Source of the DNA: Leptothrix discophora
GTDB lineage: Bacteria > Pseudomonadota > Gammaproteobacteria > Burkholderiales > Burkholderiaceae_C
DNA: 64,000 nucleotides
Reading direction: 5' to 3'
Assembly (NCBI RefSeq): GCF_030705305.1
Contig: NZ_JAUZEE010000015.1
Location: 1-64,000 of the forward strand
Shown here: positions 38,028 to 46,006 of the stretch, piece after piece
Position numbering within the stretch: the first letter of the stretch is position 1
Layout: the number at the start of each line of letters is the position of its first letter
The notes under the pieces: model-generated
Database searches by the model: none
What the model was told of the DNA's origin: nothing
What the model saw: the letters and a program-made list of their open reading frames with translations, nothing else
Position numbers and translations under genes: made by a program

Positions 38028-40822
38028 GTGCCGACCCGTGGCCGCTCGGCGGCCGCCGCTGCGCGGCCGGCCAGGCGCTGCCGCAGCAGGCGCGGCAGGA
38101 TGCCGCCGTGGCGCAGGCAGTCGGCTTCCAGGGCGGTTTCCACCATCAGCCGCAGGGGCTGGACCTGGAAGGTGCCATCGGCGCGGCGCACCCGCAGGCG
38201 CCATTCGCGGTTGGGGGCGTCGCCGGCTTCCAGCTCGGGCAGGTCGAAGGTCTCGTCGCCCTGCAGCCGCAGGTCCTGGACCCGGTCACGGCCGATGAAC
38301 TGCAGCGGCAGCACGCCCATGCCGATCAGGTTGGCCCGGTGGATGCGCTCGAAGCTGCGCGCGATGACCGCGCGCACGCCCAGCAGCCGCGTGCCCTTGG
38401 CGGCCCAGTCGCGGCTGGAGCCGCTGCCGTAGTCCTCGCCGGCGAAGACCAGCAGCGGCACGCCTTCGAGCCGGTAGGCCTCGGCGACGTCGAAGATGGA
38501 CCCGTGCCGGCCATCGGGCTGGTGGATCGAGCGGGCACCGTCGGACGGCCGGTCGGCCGGGCCACCGGCCAGCAGCAGGTTGCGCAGCCGCACGTTGGCG
38601 AAGGTGCCGCGTCGCATCACCTCGTGCTGGCCGCGTCGCGCGCCGTAGCTGTTGAAGGCCTGTTCCGACACGCCCTGGGCCAGCAGCCACAGGCCGGCCG
38701 GCGAGTCGGCCGGGATGTTGCCGGCCGGGCTGATGTGGTCGGTGGTGACCGAGTCGCCCAGCACCGCCAGCGCCCGCGCGGCGCGGATCGGCGTCAGCGC
38801 CGGCAGCGTCGCGGTGATGCCGTCCAGGAAGGGTGGCCGGGCGATGTAGGTCGAGCCCGGCTCCCAGGCAAAGCGCGGGCCGGCGCTCACGCGGATGCGC
38901 TCCCAGGCCGACCCGGTGGCGCTGCGTTCGGCAGGCTCATCGCCTGAGCCTGCCGGGCCATCGGTCGGCTCGTAGCGCTGGCGGTAGGCCTGCGGCTGGC
39001 AGGCCAGGCTGCGCAGGGCCTCGACCTGGGCGGGCGTGGGCCACAGCTCGTGCAGCCAGACCGGCCGCCCGGACAGGTCCAGGCCCAGCGGCTCGGACCT
39101 CAGGTCGATGCCAATGCGGCCGGCCAGCGCAAAGGCGACCACCAGCGGCGGACTCATCAGGAAGTTGGCCTTCAGGGCCGGGTGGATGCGGGCCTCGAAG
39201 TTGCGGTTGCCCGACAGCACCGCGACACCGACCAGGTCATGCGCCGCGATCAGCGGCTCCACCCCCGCCGTCAGCGGGCCGGCGTTGCCGATGCAGGTGG
39301 TGCAGCCATAGGCCACGACGCGAAAGCCCAGCCGTTCCAGCGGCTCGATCAGGCCGGCGCGCGAGAGGTAGTCGGTGACCACACGCGAGCCCGGCGCCAG
39401 CGAGGTCTTGACGTGCGCGGCCACGCGCAGCCCACGGGCCAGTGCCTGGCGGGCCAGCAGGCCGGCGGTCAGCATCACGTCGGGGTTGGCGGTGTTGGTG
39501 CAGGAGGTGATGGCCGCGATCAGCACGTCGCCGTCGCCGACCGTGGTGGCCGCGTCGACGGCATCGGGCAGCCGATGGCGTGCGCCGGACTGCTCAGGCG
39601 TGCGGGCCTGGCCGTCGTCCTCGGCGGCGGCGGCGAGGTGGGCGGCGAAGGCGGCCGGCAGGTCGGCCAGCTCGATGCGGTCCTGCGGCCGGCGCGGACC
39701 CGCGACGCAGGGCGCGACCGTGGCCAGGTCGATCTCCAGCACGCGGCTGTAGTCGATCGCGCCGGGGCGCGGCATGCCCCAGATCTGCTGGGCCTGGAAG
39801 TAGCGCCGGTAGGCATCGACCGCCGCCGCGCTGCGGCCGGTGTCGGCCAGGTAGTTCGCGGCCACCTCGTCGGGCGGGAAGTAGCCGACGGTGGCGCCGT
39901 ATTCCGGCGCCATGTTGGCCAGCGTGGCGCGGTCGGGCAGGCTGAGCGCGGCGGCACCCTCGCCGTGGAACTCGACGAACTGCGCCACCACGCCGAAGCG
40001 GCGCAGCCGCTCGGTCACCAGCAGCACCAGGTCGGTGGCGGTCACGCCGGCACGCAGCCGGCCGTGCAGGTGGACGCCGACCACGTCAGGGGTCAGCAGG
40101 GCGATGGGCTGGCCCATCATGCAGGCCTCGGCCTCGATGCCGCCGACACCCCAGCCCAGCACGCCCAGCGCGTTGACCATGGTGGTGTGCGAGTCGGTGC
40201 CGACCAGCGTGTCGGGCAGCAGCAGGTCGCCGTGGCGGGCCACGCCGGGGGCCAGGTGTTCCAGGTTGACCTGGTGCACGATGCCCTGGCCCGGCGGCAC
40301 CACGCGCAGGCCGCGGAAGGCCTGCTGGCCCCACTTGATGAAGCGGTAGCGCTCGCCGTTGCGGTTGAACTCCAGCCGCATGTTCAGGTCCAGCGCATCG
40401 CGCTCGCGGTGGTGGTCGACCTGCACCGAATGGTCGATCACCAGGTCGACCGGCACACGCGGCTCGATCGAGGCGGCGTCCAGTCCGGCCTCTGCCGCCG
40501 CGTCGCGCAGCGCGGCCAGGTCGCACAGCAGCGGCACGCCGGTGTAGTCCTGCAGCAGCACGCGCGCCACGATGAAGGGGATGTCGTCCCGGCGCGGCGC
40601 GTTGGGTCGCCAGTCGGCCAGGCGGTGGACCTGCTGCTCGCTCACCTGCTGGCCGTCGACATGGCGCAGCAGCGACTCCAGCACGATGCGAAGGCACACC
40701 GGCAGGCGCTCGACCCGACCGATGCCCAGGCCGGCCAGCGCGGGCAGGGCATGCCAGCGCGCATGGCTGCCGTCGGCCAGTCTCAGGGTCCTCAGGGTGT
40801 CGAGGGGCGTCAGCTTGGACAT
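38018..40822 (-). CDS. acnA: aconitate hydratase A
   Basis: 934 residues. [4Fe-4S] enzyme interconverting citrate and isocitrate, AcnA/IRP type. Substrate and cluster regions are visible: PDTLVGTDSHTTMVNALGVLGWGVGG, the first cluster cysteine in ITSCTNTANPDVM, two more in YGCTTCIGNAGPL, LSGNRNFEARIHP, and the swivel domain with GEDYGSGSSRDWAAKGTRLLGVRAVIARSFERIHRANLIGMGVLPLQF. GGAGAC lies upstream of ATG 40822. In bacteria with two aconitases, AcnA is the stress and stationary-phase form. Its closeness to fumC and Crp-like regulators suggests that this is such a second copy; that part is inference. Confidence 0.95.
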   Translation of the reverse strand: MSKLTPLDTLRTLRLADGSHARWHALPALAGLGIGRVERLPVCLRIVLESLLRHVDGQQVSEQQVHRLADWRPNAPRRDDIPFIVARVLLQDYTGVPLLCDLAALRDAAAEAGLDAASIEPRVPVDLVIDHSVQVDHHRERDALDLNMRLEFNRNGERYRFIKWGQQAFRGLRVVPPGQGIVHQVNLEHLAPGVARHGDLLLPDTLVGTDSHTTMVNALGVLGWGVGGIEAEACMMGQPIALLTPDVVGVHLHGRLRAGVTATDLVLLVTERLRRFGVVAQFVEFHGEGAAALSLPDRATLANMAPEYGATVGYFPPDEVAANYLADTGRSAAAVDAYRRYFQAQQIWGMPRPGAIDYSRVLEIDLATVAPCVAGPRRPQDRIELADLPAAFAAHLAAAAEDDGQARTPEQSGARHRLPDAVDAATTVGDGDVLIAAITSCTNTANPDVMLTAGLLARQALARGLRVAAHVKTSLAPGSRVVTDYLSRAGLIEPLERLGFRVVAYGCTTCIGNAGPLTAGVEPLIAAHDLVGVAVLSGNRNFEARIHPALKANFLMSPPLVVAFALAGRIGIDLRSEPLGLDLSGRPVWLHELWPTPAQVEALRSLACQPQAYRQRYEPTDGPAGSGDEPAERSATGSAWERIRVSAGPRFAWEPGSTYIARPPFLDGITATLPALTPIRAARALAVLGDSVTTDHISPAGNIPADSPAGLWLLAQGVSEQAFNSYGARRGQHEVMRRGTFANVRLRNLLLAGGPADRPSDGARSIHQPDGRHGSIFDVAEAYRLEGVPLLVFAGEDYGSGSSRDWAAKGTRLLGVRAVIARSFERIHRANLIGMGVLPLQFIGRDRVQDLRLQGDETFDLPELEAGDAPNREWRLRVRRADGTFQVQPLRLMVETALEADCLRHGGILPRLLRQRLAGRAAAAAERPRVGTYT

Positions 40823-40847
40823 GGCCGTCTCCGGTGGATCGGGGGAC

Positions 40848-40880
40848 GGCGCCCGCCGGCCGGCTCGGTCGGCGGGCGCC
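40848..40880. other. strong hairpin between the BON gene and acnA
   Basis: GGCGCCCGCCG (40848-40858) pairs perfectly with CGGCGGGCGCC (40870-40880), an 11-bp stem with an 11-base loop. It lies 9 bases after the BON gene stop and 25 bases before the acnA start on the same strand. No T-tract follows, so at most it is a weak terminator or an mRNA stability element. Confidence 0.5.
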
Positions 40881-40889
40881 GGGCAGGGC

Positions 40890-41225
40890 TCACTTCAGCC
40901 GCATGTCGTTGCTGACCGAGCGCACGCCGGTGACGCCGCGTGCCAGCACGGTCGCGCGGTCGATGTCGGCCTGGCTGCCGACGAAGCCGCTGAGCTGGAC
41001 CTTGCCCTTGAAGGTCTCGACGTTGATCTCGGCCGACTTCAGGCCCGGTTCGGCCAGCACGGCCGACTTGACCTTGGTGGTGATGACGGTGTCGTCGACG
41101 TATTCGCCGGTGCCTTCGGAGCGCGGCGTGCCGGCGCAGGCGCCCAGCAGCGCGAGCGCCAGCGTGGCAGCGGCGAGTCGCCAGGACGACGGGTGCGTGG
41201 GGGTGGTGAACGGGGTGCGTGTCAT
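40890..41225 (-). CDS. BON domain lipoprotein (OsmY/transport-associated type)
   Basis: 111 residues. A signal sequence ends in the lipobox LLGAC, so it is anchored as a lipoprotein. One BON domain follows: DDTVITTKVKSAVLAEPGLKSAEINVETFKGKVQLSGFVGSQADIDRATVLARGVTGVRSVSNDMRL, with the conserved central glycine. BON proteins such as OsmY and DolP bind phospholipid and respond to osmotic or envelope stress. AAGGA lies before ATG 41225. Two palindromes lie upstream in the divergent gap, one perfect. The neighbouring glucan synthase and YqjD-like genes fit an osmotic-stress theme. Confidence 0.9.
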   Translation of the reverse strand: MTRTPFTTPTHPSSWRLAAATLALALLGACAGTPRSEGTGEYVDDTVITTKVKSAVLAEPGLKSAEINVETFKGKVQLSGFVGSQADIDRATVLARGVTGVRSVSNDMRLK

Positions 41226-41326
41226 GGTGGTCCTTCGGTGACTGTTGACCGTCGCAGGCAGGTCGGCGCGACGGGGTCCGGCGGATCCGGCCAGGGCCAG
41301 TCTCCGGGCCGCGCCCCGGCTTGTCG

Positions 41327-41340
41327 GTGCGCCAGGACAC
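41327..41340. promoter_or_regulatory. palindrome-like site in the BON/DUF883 divergent region
   Basis: GTGCGCCAGGACAC with the TGTCG prefix: left half exact, right half GACAC. It is 43 bases from the perfect copy at 41370, about four helical turns. Confidence 0.4.
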
Positions 41341-41369
41341 GCACCCGCGACCGGACGTGCGCCGCCAGC

Positions 41370-41383
41370 GTGCGCTGGCGCAC
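41370..41383. promoter_or_regulatory. perfect palindrome in the BON/DUF883 divergent region
   Basis: GTGCGCTGGCGCAC followed by CGACGC. Both halves are exact. It could serve the BON gene (145 bases away) and the DUF883/YqjE-like operon (121 bases away). Confidence 0.55.
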
Positions 41384-41504
41384 CGACGCGGCGGGCCTGG
41401 CGGACCAGCATCGCGGGCAAGTCCGGAGCCCTCCGGCCCGCGCGTGCGATCGGCCGGAACACCGGCTTCGCACCCGTCACGTCTCCCCCCACGAAAGCCC
41501 CGCC

Positions 41505-41903
41505 ATGTCCTCCGTCCCGTCGTCCTCCGCACACGCGTCCACGTACGCCTCCGACCACACCGACGCCCTCGTCGACGGTGCGGCCCGCCTGGGCACCCAG
41601 GCCGTCCACCGCGCCGGCGAGGCGGTCGACGAGGCCGTCGATGCGCTCAACCACCGCATCGCCAGCGGCCGTGCACGCGTGCGTCCGGCCCTGCATGAAC
41701 TCGCCGGCGGTCTGGAGGACCTGGCCCACGAGCGCCTCGACGCCGTGCGCGAGCGGGCCCGCAGCGCGCGGCTGGCCGGTGCCGGCTACATCCGCGAGCG
41801 GCCGCTGCCGTCGCTGCTGATGGCCGCCTCGGCCGGCGCCGCGCTGGTGCTGATCGGCGGCTGGCTGCTGCGCCCGCATGGCAACGACCGCCGCGATCGC
41901 TGA
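41505..41903 (+). CDS. DUF883/ElaB-YqjD-like membrane-anchored protein
   Basis: 132 residues. A hydrophilic helical N-terminal region rich in Ala and acidic residues (GEAVDEAVDALNHRIASGRARVRPALHELAGGLEDLAHERLDAVRERAR) precedes a C-terminal segment YIRERPLPSLLMAASAGAALVLIGGWLL, which is the typical DUF883 anchor (ERP-L-SLL...G...G). ElaB/YqjD proteins bind ribosomes and the inner membrane in stationary phase. The following gene is YqjE-like, the usual partner, so the operon order is conserved. ATG 41505 lacks a strong ribosome site. Confidence 0.82.
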   Translation: MSSVPSSSAHASTYASDHTDALVDGAARLGTQAVHRAGEAVDEAVDALNHRIASGRARVRPALHELAGGLEDLAHERLDAVRERARSARLAGAGYIRERPLPSLLMAASAGAALVLIGGWLLRPHGNDRRDR

Positions 41904-41905
41904 GC

Positions 41906-42316
41906 ATGGGCTGGCGCCTGTCCTGGCTCCGGTTGCTGTTGAGGCAGCCCGACCTGCTGTTCGATCACCTGGGCGCGCACGGCGCCTTGCTGGCCGTCGA
42001 CGCGAAGCAGCTGGCGCAGGCGCTGGAGCGCCGGCTGTGGCTCACGCTGCTGTCCGGCCTGCTGCTGGGCTGCGGCATCGTGCTGGCCGGCATGGCCGCG
42101 ATGCTGTGGCTGCTGCGGGGCGCACCGGCCGAGCCCGGCCTGCCCGTGGTCCTCGGGCTGCTGGCCGTGCCGCTGCTGCCGTGGCTGGGCGCGGCCTGGG
42201 CCTGGCGGGCCGCGCGACGCGCGGCGACGCTGCCGGCGTTCGAGAACGTCCGCGCCCAGCTCGCCGCGGACGTGTCGGCCTGTCGGGCACTCGATCCCAC
42301 CGGAGCGGGCCGATGA
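41906..42316 (+). CDS. YqjE-like (phage holin superfamily) membrane protein
   Basis: 136 residues. Two hydrophobic spans (LTLLSGLLLGCGIVLAGMAAMLWLL and PVVLGLLAVPLLPWLGAAWAW) flank a short loop. An amphipathic N-terminal region (LAVDAKQLAQALERRLWL) precedes them. This is the arrangement of YqjE/holin-3-6 proteins found after DUF883 genes. It starts 3 bases after the DUF883 stop and its TGA overlaps the next ATG. The family role is unclear. It is unlikely to be a real phage holin because no lysis genes are nearby. Confidence 0.72.
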   Translation: MGWRLSWLRLLLRQPDLLFDHLGAHGALLAVDAKQLAQALERRLWLTLLSGLLLGCGIVLAGMAAMLWLLRGAPAEPGLPVVLGLLAVPLLPWLGAAWAWRAARRAATLPAFENVRAQLAADVSACRALDPTGAGR

Positions 42317-42813
42317 GCGCCGCTTCAGCCAGCGCGCGCGAACGCGCCATCGCCCGGCTGGCCGCGAGCCGGTTGAGGCTGGCCTGTGCGCTGGCTGCCG
42401 GGCTGGCCCGGGAGGCCGATGGGCCGTCGGCGGCAGCGCCGCCGGCATCGGCTCCCGCCGCAGCCGGGATCGATGAAAGCCTCGATGCCATCGAGGCCGT
42501 CATTGCGCAGGCCATGCGCTGCGACAGCGTCCAGCAGTGGCTGGCCGAACGGCGCGGCTGGCTGCGGCGTCGCCCCTGGCAGGCCGCCGGTGCGGCGGCG
42601 CTGTTGGGTGCCTGCCTCGCGCCCATCCTCCTTCGGCGTTCCGGCCGGCAGCCGTGGGACGGGCTGGCCGCGTTCGCCTCGCTGTCGATCTGGGCCCGCT
42701 GGCTGGACCGCCTGTGGCGTGCCGCACCGCCGGCCTCGTCCTGCCGCGACCTGGTGGCCGACGACGAGCCGTTCAAGCGCACCACCGGCGCCAGTCCCGG
42801 CGTCTTCCGTTGA
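42313..42813 (+). CDS. hypothetical protein, third gene of the YqjD/YqjE-like operon
   Basis: 166 residues. The ATG overlaps the upstream stop (ATGA). A helical, Ala/Arg-rich N-terminal part (ARERAIARLAASRLRLACALAAGLA) precedes a central LAERRGWLRRRPWQAAGAAALLGACLAPILLRR, with one probable membrane segment, and a short SIWARWLDRLWRAAPP stretch. Its place corresponds to YqjK-like genes, but I see no convincing similarity. A degenerate palindrome (GTGGC-GTGC-CGCAC, 42714-42727) lies near its 3' end within coding sequence. Confidence 0.68.
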   Translation: MSAASASARERAIARLAASRLRLACALAAGLAREADGPSAAAPPASAPAAAGIDESLDAIEAVIAQAMRCDSVQQWLAERRGWLRRRPWQAAGAAALLGACLAPILLRRSGRQPWDGLAAFASLSIWARWLDRLWRAAPPASSCRDLVADDEPFKRTTGASPGVFR

Positions 42814-42869
42814 ACGTGCGACCCCGGCCGCTCCCGCGGCTGTCCCTGCTGACCGCCCAGAACAACCCC

Positions 42870-43487
42870 ATGCCGTTTTCCCCCGACCTGAACCCGCCCG
42901 ACCCGAACCCGCCCAGCCTGTTCGATCTGGCCTGCGCCGATGCCCTGACCGTGCATGCCAGGGGCCCGCGCGTGTTCGCGCTGTTGCACATCGGCGCCAT
43001 CGGCCCGGCGTTGCCCTCGGCTGGCAGGGGCTCGCCGGCGGACGTGGCCGAGGCCGCGGCCGCGGCCGTGGCACCGGAGGCGTCGGCGGCCGCGCTGATC
43101 GAGCGCCGCATCGCCCTGGTGATCCGGGCGGGCGACGTGGTCTGCCGGCAGGGCCCGCAGGACGTCGTCTGCCTCGTCACGCAGCTGCGCGATTCGGCCG
43201 AGGCGCATGCGATCGCCCGGCTGCTGATGCGCTCGATGGCGCTGTGCCCGTCGGTGCAGCCCAGCATCGGCATCGCGCTGTTCCCACGCGACGGCGACGC
43301 CACGTCGTCCTTGCGCGACCATGCGGCGGCGGCGCTTGAACATGCCCGGCGCTCGCAGCTGGGCATCGCCGCGGTCGTCGGTCCGACGCGTGACCCGGCC
43401 GCTTCCACGACGCAGGCCCGCCGCGAGGACGGGCCCGGCGCCTGGTCGTCGCCGGCCCCGACGGCCCGGACCCATGGCCTGGCCTGA
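42870..43487 (+). CDS. degenerate GGDEF-domain-like protein
   Basis: 205 residues. After a Pro-rich start, the sequence follows a GGDEF fold: ARGPRVFALLHIGAIG, LIERRIALVIRAGDVVCRQGPQDVVCLVTQL, RLLMRSMALCPSVQPSIGIALFPRDGDATSSLRDHAAAALEHAR. The last part is the typical SIGIA-x-P-DG-A-L...AD-ALYxAK end of the domain. The catalytic GGDEF is replaced by GPQDV and the early DxLTGLxNR is missing, so no cyclase activity is expected; it may bind nucleotide or a partner. ATG 42870 is the first good start, though GTG 42816 is possible. The similarity is from reading by eye. Confidence 0.6.
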   Translation: MPFSPDLNPPDPNPPSLFDLACADALTVHARGPRVFALLHIGAIGPALPSAGRGSPADVAEAAAAAVAPEASAAALIERRIALVIRAGDVVCRQGPQDVVCLVTQLRDSAEAHAIARLLMRSMALCPSVQPSIGIALFPRDGDATSSLRDHAAAALEHARRSQLGIAAVVGPTRDPAASTTQARREDGPGAWSSPAPTARTHGLA

Positions 43488-43509
43488 AGGCCGGGGCCGC
43501 CATCACGTC

Positions 43510-44841
43510 TCAGCGCGTGCCGGTCACGCCGATCTGGACCCGACGGTCCGGCTGCAGGCAGTCGACCAGCGCCGGCGTCTGGCGCTCGCCGATGCAGTCG
43601 CCGCGCTGGGTCACCGGGGTGTCCTCGCTGCGGCCTCGGGACTCGATGCGGGCCGGGTCGATGCGGGCACGGGTCACCAGGAAGCTCTTGACCGAGTCGG
43701 CCCGGCGTTGCGACAGCGCCTGGTTGTGGGCCTCGGTGCCGAGCCGGTCGGCGTAGCCGTCGACCTGGATGGCCTCGTAGTTCAGGCCCTCGATGTCGCG
43801 CGCGAAGGTCGTCAGCCCGGTCTTGCCGCTGTCAGGCAGTTCAGACTGGTCGAAGCCGAAGGTGGCGGTGGTGGCGTGGCTGGACGGGCGCATGGCGGCG
43901 CTGCGGTCGGCGTTCGTGGTCTCGGTGGCGGCGATCGGTGCGGGCGCCGGTGCCGCACGCGGTTCAGCGACCGGCTCGACGATCGGCGCGGCGATCGGCG
44001 CGGCGACCACCGCAGCCGGCACATCGCCGGTGGCGGCGGGCGCGGCCGTCGCGGGTCCGGCGCCCGGGGCTTCGGCCGCGATGGCTTGGTCGGGGGTCAT
44101 GCCACCACCCATGCCGCCACCCATGCCGCCACCCATGTGCCCTTCACCAGCCGCCATGCGCTCGCGGCGCTCCTCGCGCGAGGACATGCGCGAGTCCGAG
44201 CCCCCGAACGGGAAGACCGCGCTGACCGAGATCATGTCCATGTTGCCGCGCGAGCCCATGCCGGTGTTCATGCGGTAGCGCTCGTACTCGGTGCGCATCA
44301 GGAAGTTCTGGCCGAAGGCGTACTGCAGGCCGGCGCCGACCTTGACGTTGCCCTCGCGCTGGCTGGGCGTCGGGGTGGCCACCGGCGCGGTGCCGGTGTA
44401 GCTGTTGCGGACCTTGGCATAGGTGCCGCCGATGCGACCGAGCAGCGCCAGCCGATCGCCCAGCGGCAGGGTGCCGACCAGGTCGAGGCTCGCGCCCTGC
44501 ATCTTGGTCTTGCCCTCCAGCGTGTCGCCGGCGGTCGTGCCCGAGGTGAACGAGAAGTTGCCGAGGTCGAAGTAGGCCGCCTCCAGGGCCCAGCCGCCGC
44601 CCAGCTGCCGACCGCCGAAGACGCGGTAGCCGGTGTGTCGTCGATCGGCGCTCAGGCCGGTTGCGGTGGAGGCACCACCCAGGGCGGTGTCGGCCATCGA
44701 TTGCTCGTTGAGGTGGGAGCGGGTCTGGCCGACCGCGAGGCCGCCATACCACGGGCTCATCGATTGAGCCACCGCCGGAGCGGTCAGGCAGGGGGCCAGG
44801 ACGGCCAGCGTCATCAGTTTCATGGAAAGGTTGCGTGTCAT
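43510..44841 (-). CDS. OmpA family outer-membrane protein
   Basis: 443 residues. A signal peptide (MKLMTLAVLAPCLTAPAVAQ) is followed by an eight-stranded OmpA-type barrel (about 27-215; SPWYGGLAVGQTRS, GYRVFGGRQLGGGWALEAAYFDLG, closing strand MISVSAVFPF). A linker contains three GGGM repeats and an Ala/Pro-rich stretch. The C-terminal OmpA peptidoglycan-binding domain (about 345-443) has ATFGFDQSELPDSGKTGL, VDGYADRLGTEAHNQALSQRRADSVKSFLV and the final PDRRVQIGV. It tethers the outer membrane to peptidoglycan. Start ATG 44841 or 44823. A palindrome-like site lies 55 bases upstream. Confidence 0.9.
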   Translation of the reverse strand: MTRNLSMKLMTLAVLAPCLTAPAVAQSMSPWYGGLAVGQTRSHLNEQSMADTALGGASTATGLSADRRHTGYRVFGGRQLGGGWALEAAYFDLGNFSFTSGTTAGDTLEGKTKMQGASLDLVGTLPLGDRLALLGRIGGTYAKVRNSYTGTAPVATPTPSQREGNVKVGAGLQYAFGQNFLMRTEYERYRMNTGMGSRGNMDMISVSAVFPFGGSDSRMSSREERRERMAAGEGHMGGGMGGGMGGGMTPDQAIAAEAPGAGPATAAPAATGDVPAAVVAAPIAAPIVEPVAEPRAAPAPAPIAATETTNADRSAAMRPSSHATTATFGFDQSELPDSGKTGLTTFARDIEGLNYEAIQVDGYADRLGTEAHNQALSQRRADSVKSFLVTRARIDPARIESRGRSEDTPVTQRGDCIGERQTPALVDCLQPDRRVQIGVTGTR

Positions 44842-44895
44842 GGGTTTCTTTCGATGTAGGAAGCCGGCTTGTACGGCCGGTGAACCGGGCCGTCT

Positions 44896-44909
44896 GTGCG
44901 CTGGCGATC
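44896..44909. promoter_or_regulatory. palindrome-like site between ompA-like and permease genes
   Basis: GTGCGCTGGCGATC then AGAGC: left half exact, right half CGATC. It is 14 bases before the permease GTG and 55 bases upstream of the OmpA-like start. The CAGA-like tail matches other copies. Confidence 0.4.
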
Positions 44910-44923
44910 AGAGCGACGGACCG

Positions 44924-46006
44924 GTGCTGACCGTGCTGGGGCTGCTGGCGCTGCTGGGCGTGGGCTGGATCGCCCGGCCGCTGTACGGGCCCATCCTGTG
45001 GGGCTGCGTGATCGGGCTGCTGTTCACGCCCTTGCAGCGGCGCATCCTGCGGTCCCTGGGCGATGCGCGGCCCTGGCCCGGCCTGGCGGCGCTGCTGGCC
45101 CTGCTGGTCGCCGTGCTGGTGGTGCTGCTGCCGCTGGCCCTGTTGTCGGTCGCGCTGGTCGGGCAGGCCTGGCAGCTCTACGGGCGCATCGAGAGCGGGG
45201 CCTGGCAGCCGCTGCATCTGTTGCAGGCCGCCTTTGGTGCGGCGCCGCCGTGGCTGCTCGGCCTGCTGGCGCGGCTGGGCCTGGGCGACGTGGCCACGGT
45301 GCTGGGCCAGGTCAACGCCGGCATCGTCGGCGCGTCGCGCTACCTGGCCACGCAGGCCTTCGGCATCGGCCAGAACACGCTGGGTGCGCTCGCCTCGGGC
45401 GGCATCGCGCTCTACCTCGCCTTCTTCGTGCTGCGCGATGGCGCGGCCTTCAACGCCGCGCTGCAACGCGCCATGCCGCTGGCCCCGCCGCAGGCCCACC
45501 TGCTGGCGGACCGGGCGGCGCTGGTGGTGCGGGCGACCGTCAAGGGCTACCTGGTGGTCGCCTCGGTGCAGGGCCTGCTGGGCGGGCTGGCCTTCGCGGT
45601 GCTGGCCATCGATTCGGCGGTGCTGTGGGGCGCGGCGATGGCCGCGCTGTCGCTGGTGCCGCTGGTCGGCGCGGCGCTGGTCTGGGGGCCTGTGGCCGTC
45701 TACCTGATGGCCACCGGCAGCGTGGTCGAGGGCGTGGCGCTGCTGCTCTGGGGCCTGCTCGCGGTGGGGCTGGTCGACAACCTGCTGCGCCCGCGCCTGA
45801 TCGGCCATGACACACGGCTGCCCGACTGGGCGGTGCTGGTGAGCACGCTCGGCGGCCTGTCGGTGTTCGGCCTGAACGGCCTGCTGCTCGGCCCGGCCAT
45901 CGCGGCGATGGCGCTGACGGTCTGGCAGATGCTGCCGCTGCGGCCAGCGCCCGAGCCCGAGCCCGAGCCCGGTTCTCCGGCGCTCACTGCAGCAGACCCG
46001 CCTTGA
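44924..46006 (+). CDS. AI-2E/PerM family permease
   Basis: 360 residues, polytopic, about eight helices. The family pattern is present: an N-terminal hydrophobic pair (VLTVLGLLALLGVGWIARPLYGPILWGCVIGLLFTPL), a long soluble middle part, and the conserved C-terminal block SLVPLVGAALVWGPVAVYLMATGS, LLWGLLAVGLVDNLLRPRLIG and LGGLSVFGLNGLLLGPAIAAMALTVW. These transporters or sodium/proton antiporters have mixed substrates, so autoinducer export is not implied. The first start with the expected N-terminus is GTG 44924 (GTG 44933 is also possible). The 3' end overlaps the response regulator by 23 bases, convergent. Confidence 0.87.
   Translation: MLTVLGLLALLGVGWIARPLYGPILWGCVIGLLFTPLQRRILRSLGDARPWPGLAALLALLVAVLVVLLPLALLSVALVGQAWQLYGRIESGAWQPLHLLQAAFGAAPPWLLGLLARLGLGDVATVLGQVNAGIVGASRYLATQAFGIGQNTLGALASGGIALYLAFFVLRDGAAFNAALQRAMPLAPPQAHLLADRAALVVRATVKGYLVVASVQGLLGGLAFAVLAIDSAVLWGAAMAALSLVPLVGAALVWGPVAVYLMATGSVVEGVALLLWGLLAVGLVDNLLRPRLIGHDTRLPDWAVLVSTLGGLSVFGLNGLLLGPAIAAMALTVWQMLPLRPAPEPEPEPGSPALTAADPP

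Noticed and set aside
41906-42316. Phage holin and hence a prophage remnant
   Set aside because: The holin-superfamily match is to YqjE-like housekeeping proteins that follow DUF883 genes. No phage structural, lysis or integrase gene is near.
42714-42727. GTGGC-GTGC-CGCAC as another member of the palindrome family
   Set aside because: Only one half fits, and it lies within an Arg/Ala-rich coding stretch where such words are expected by chance.
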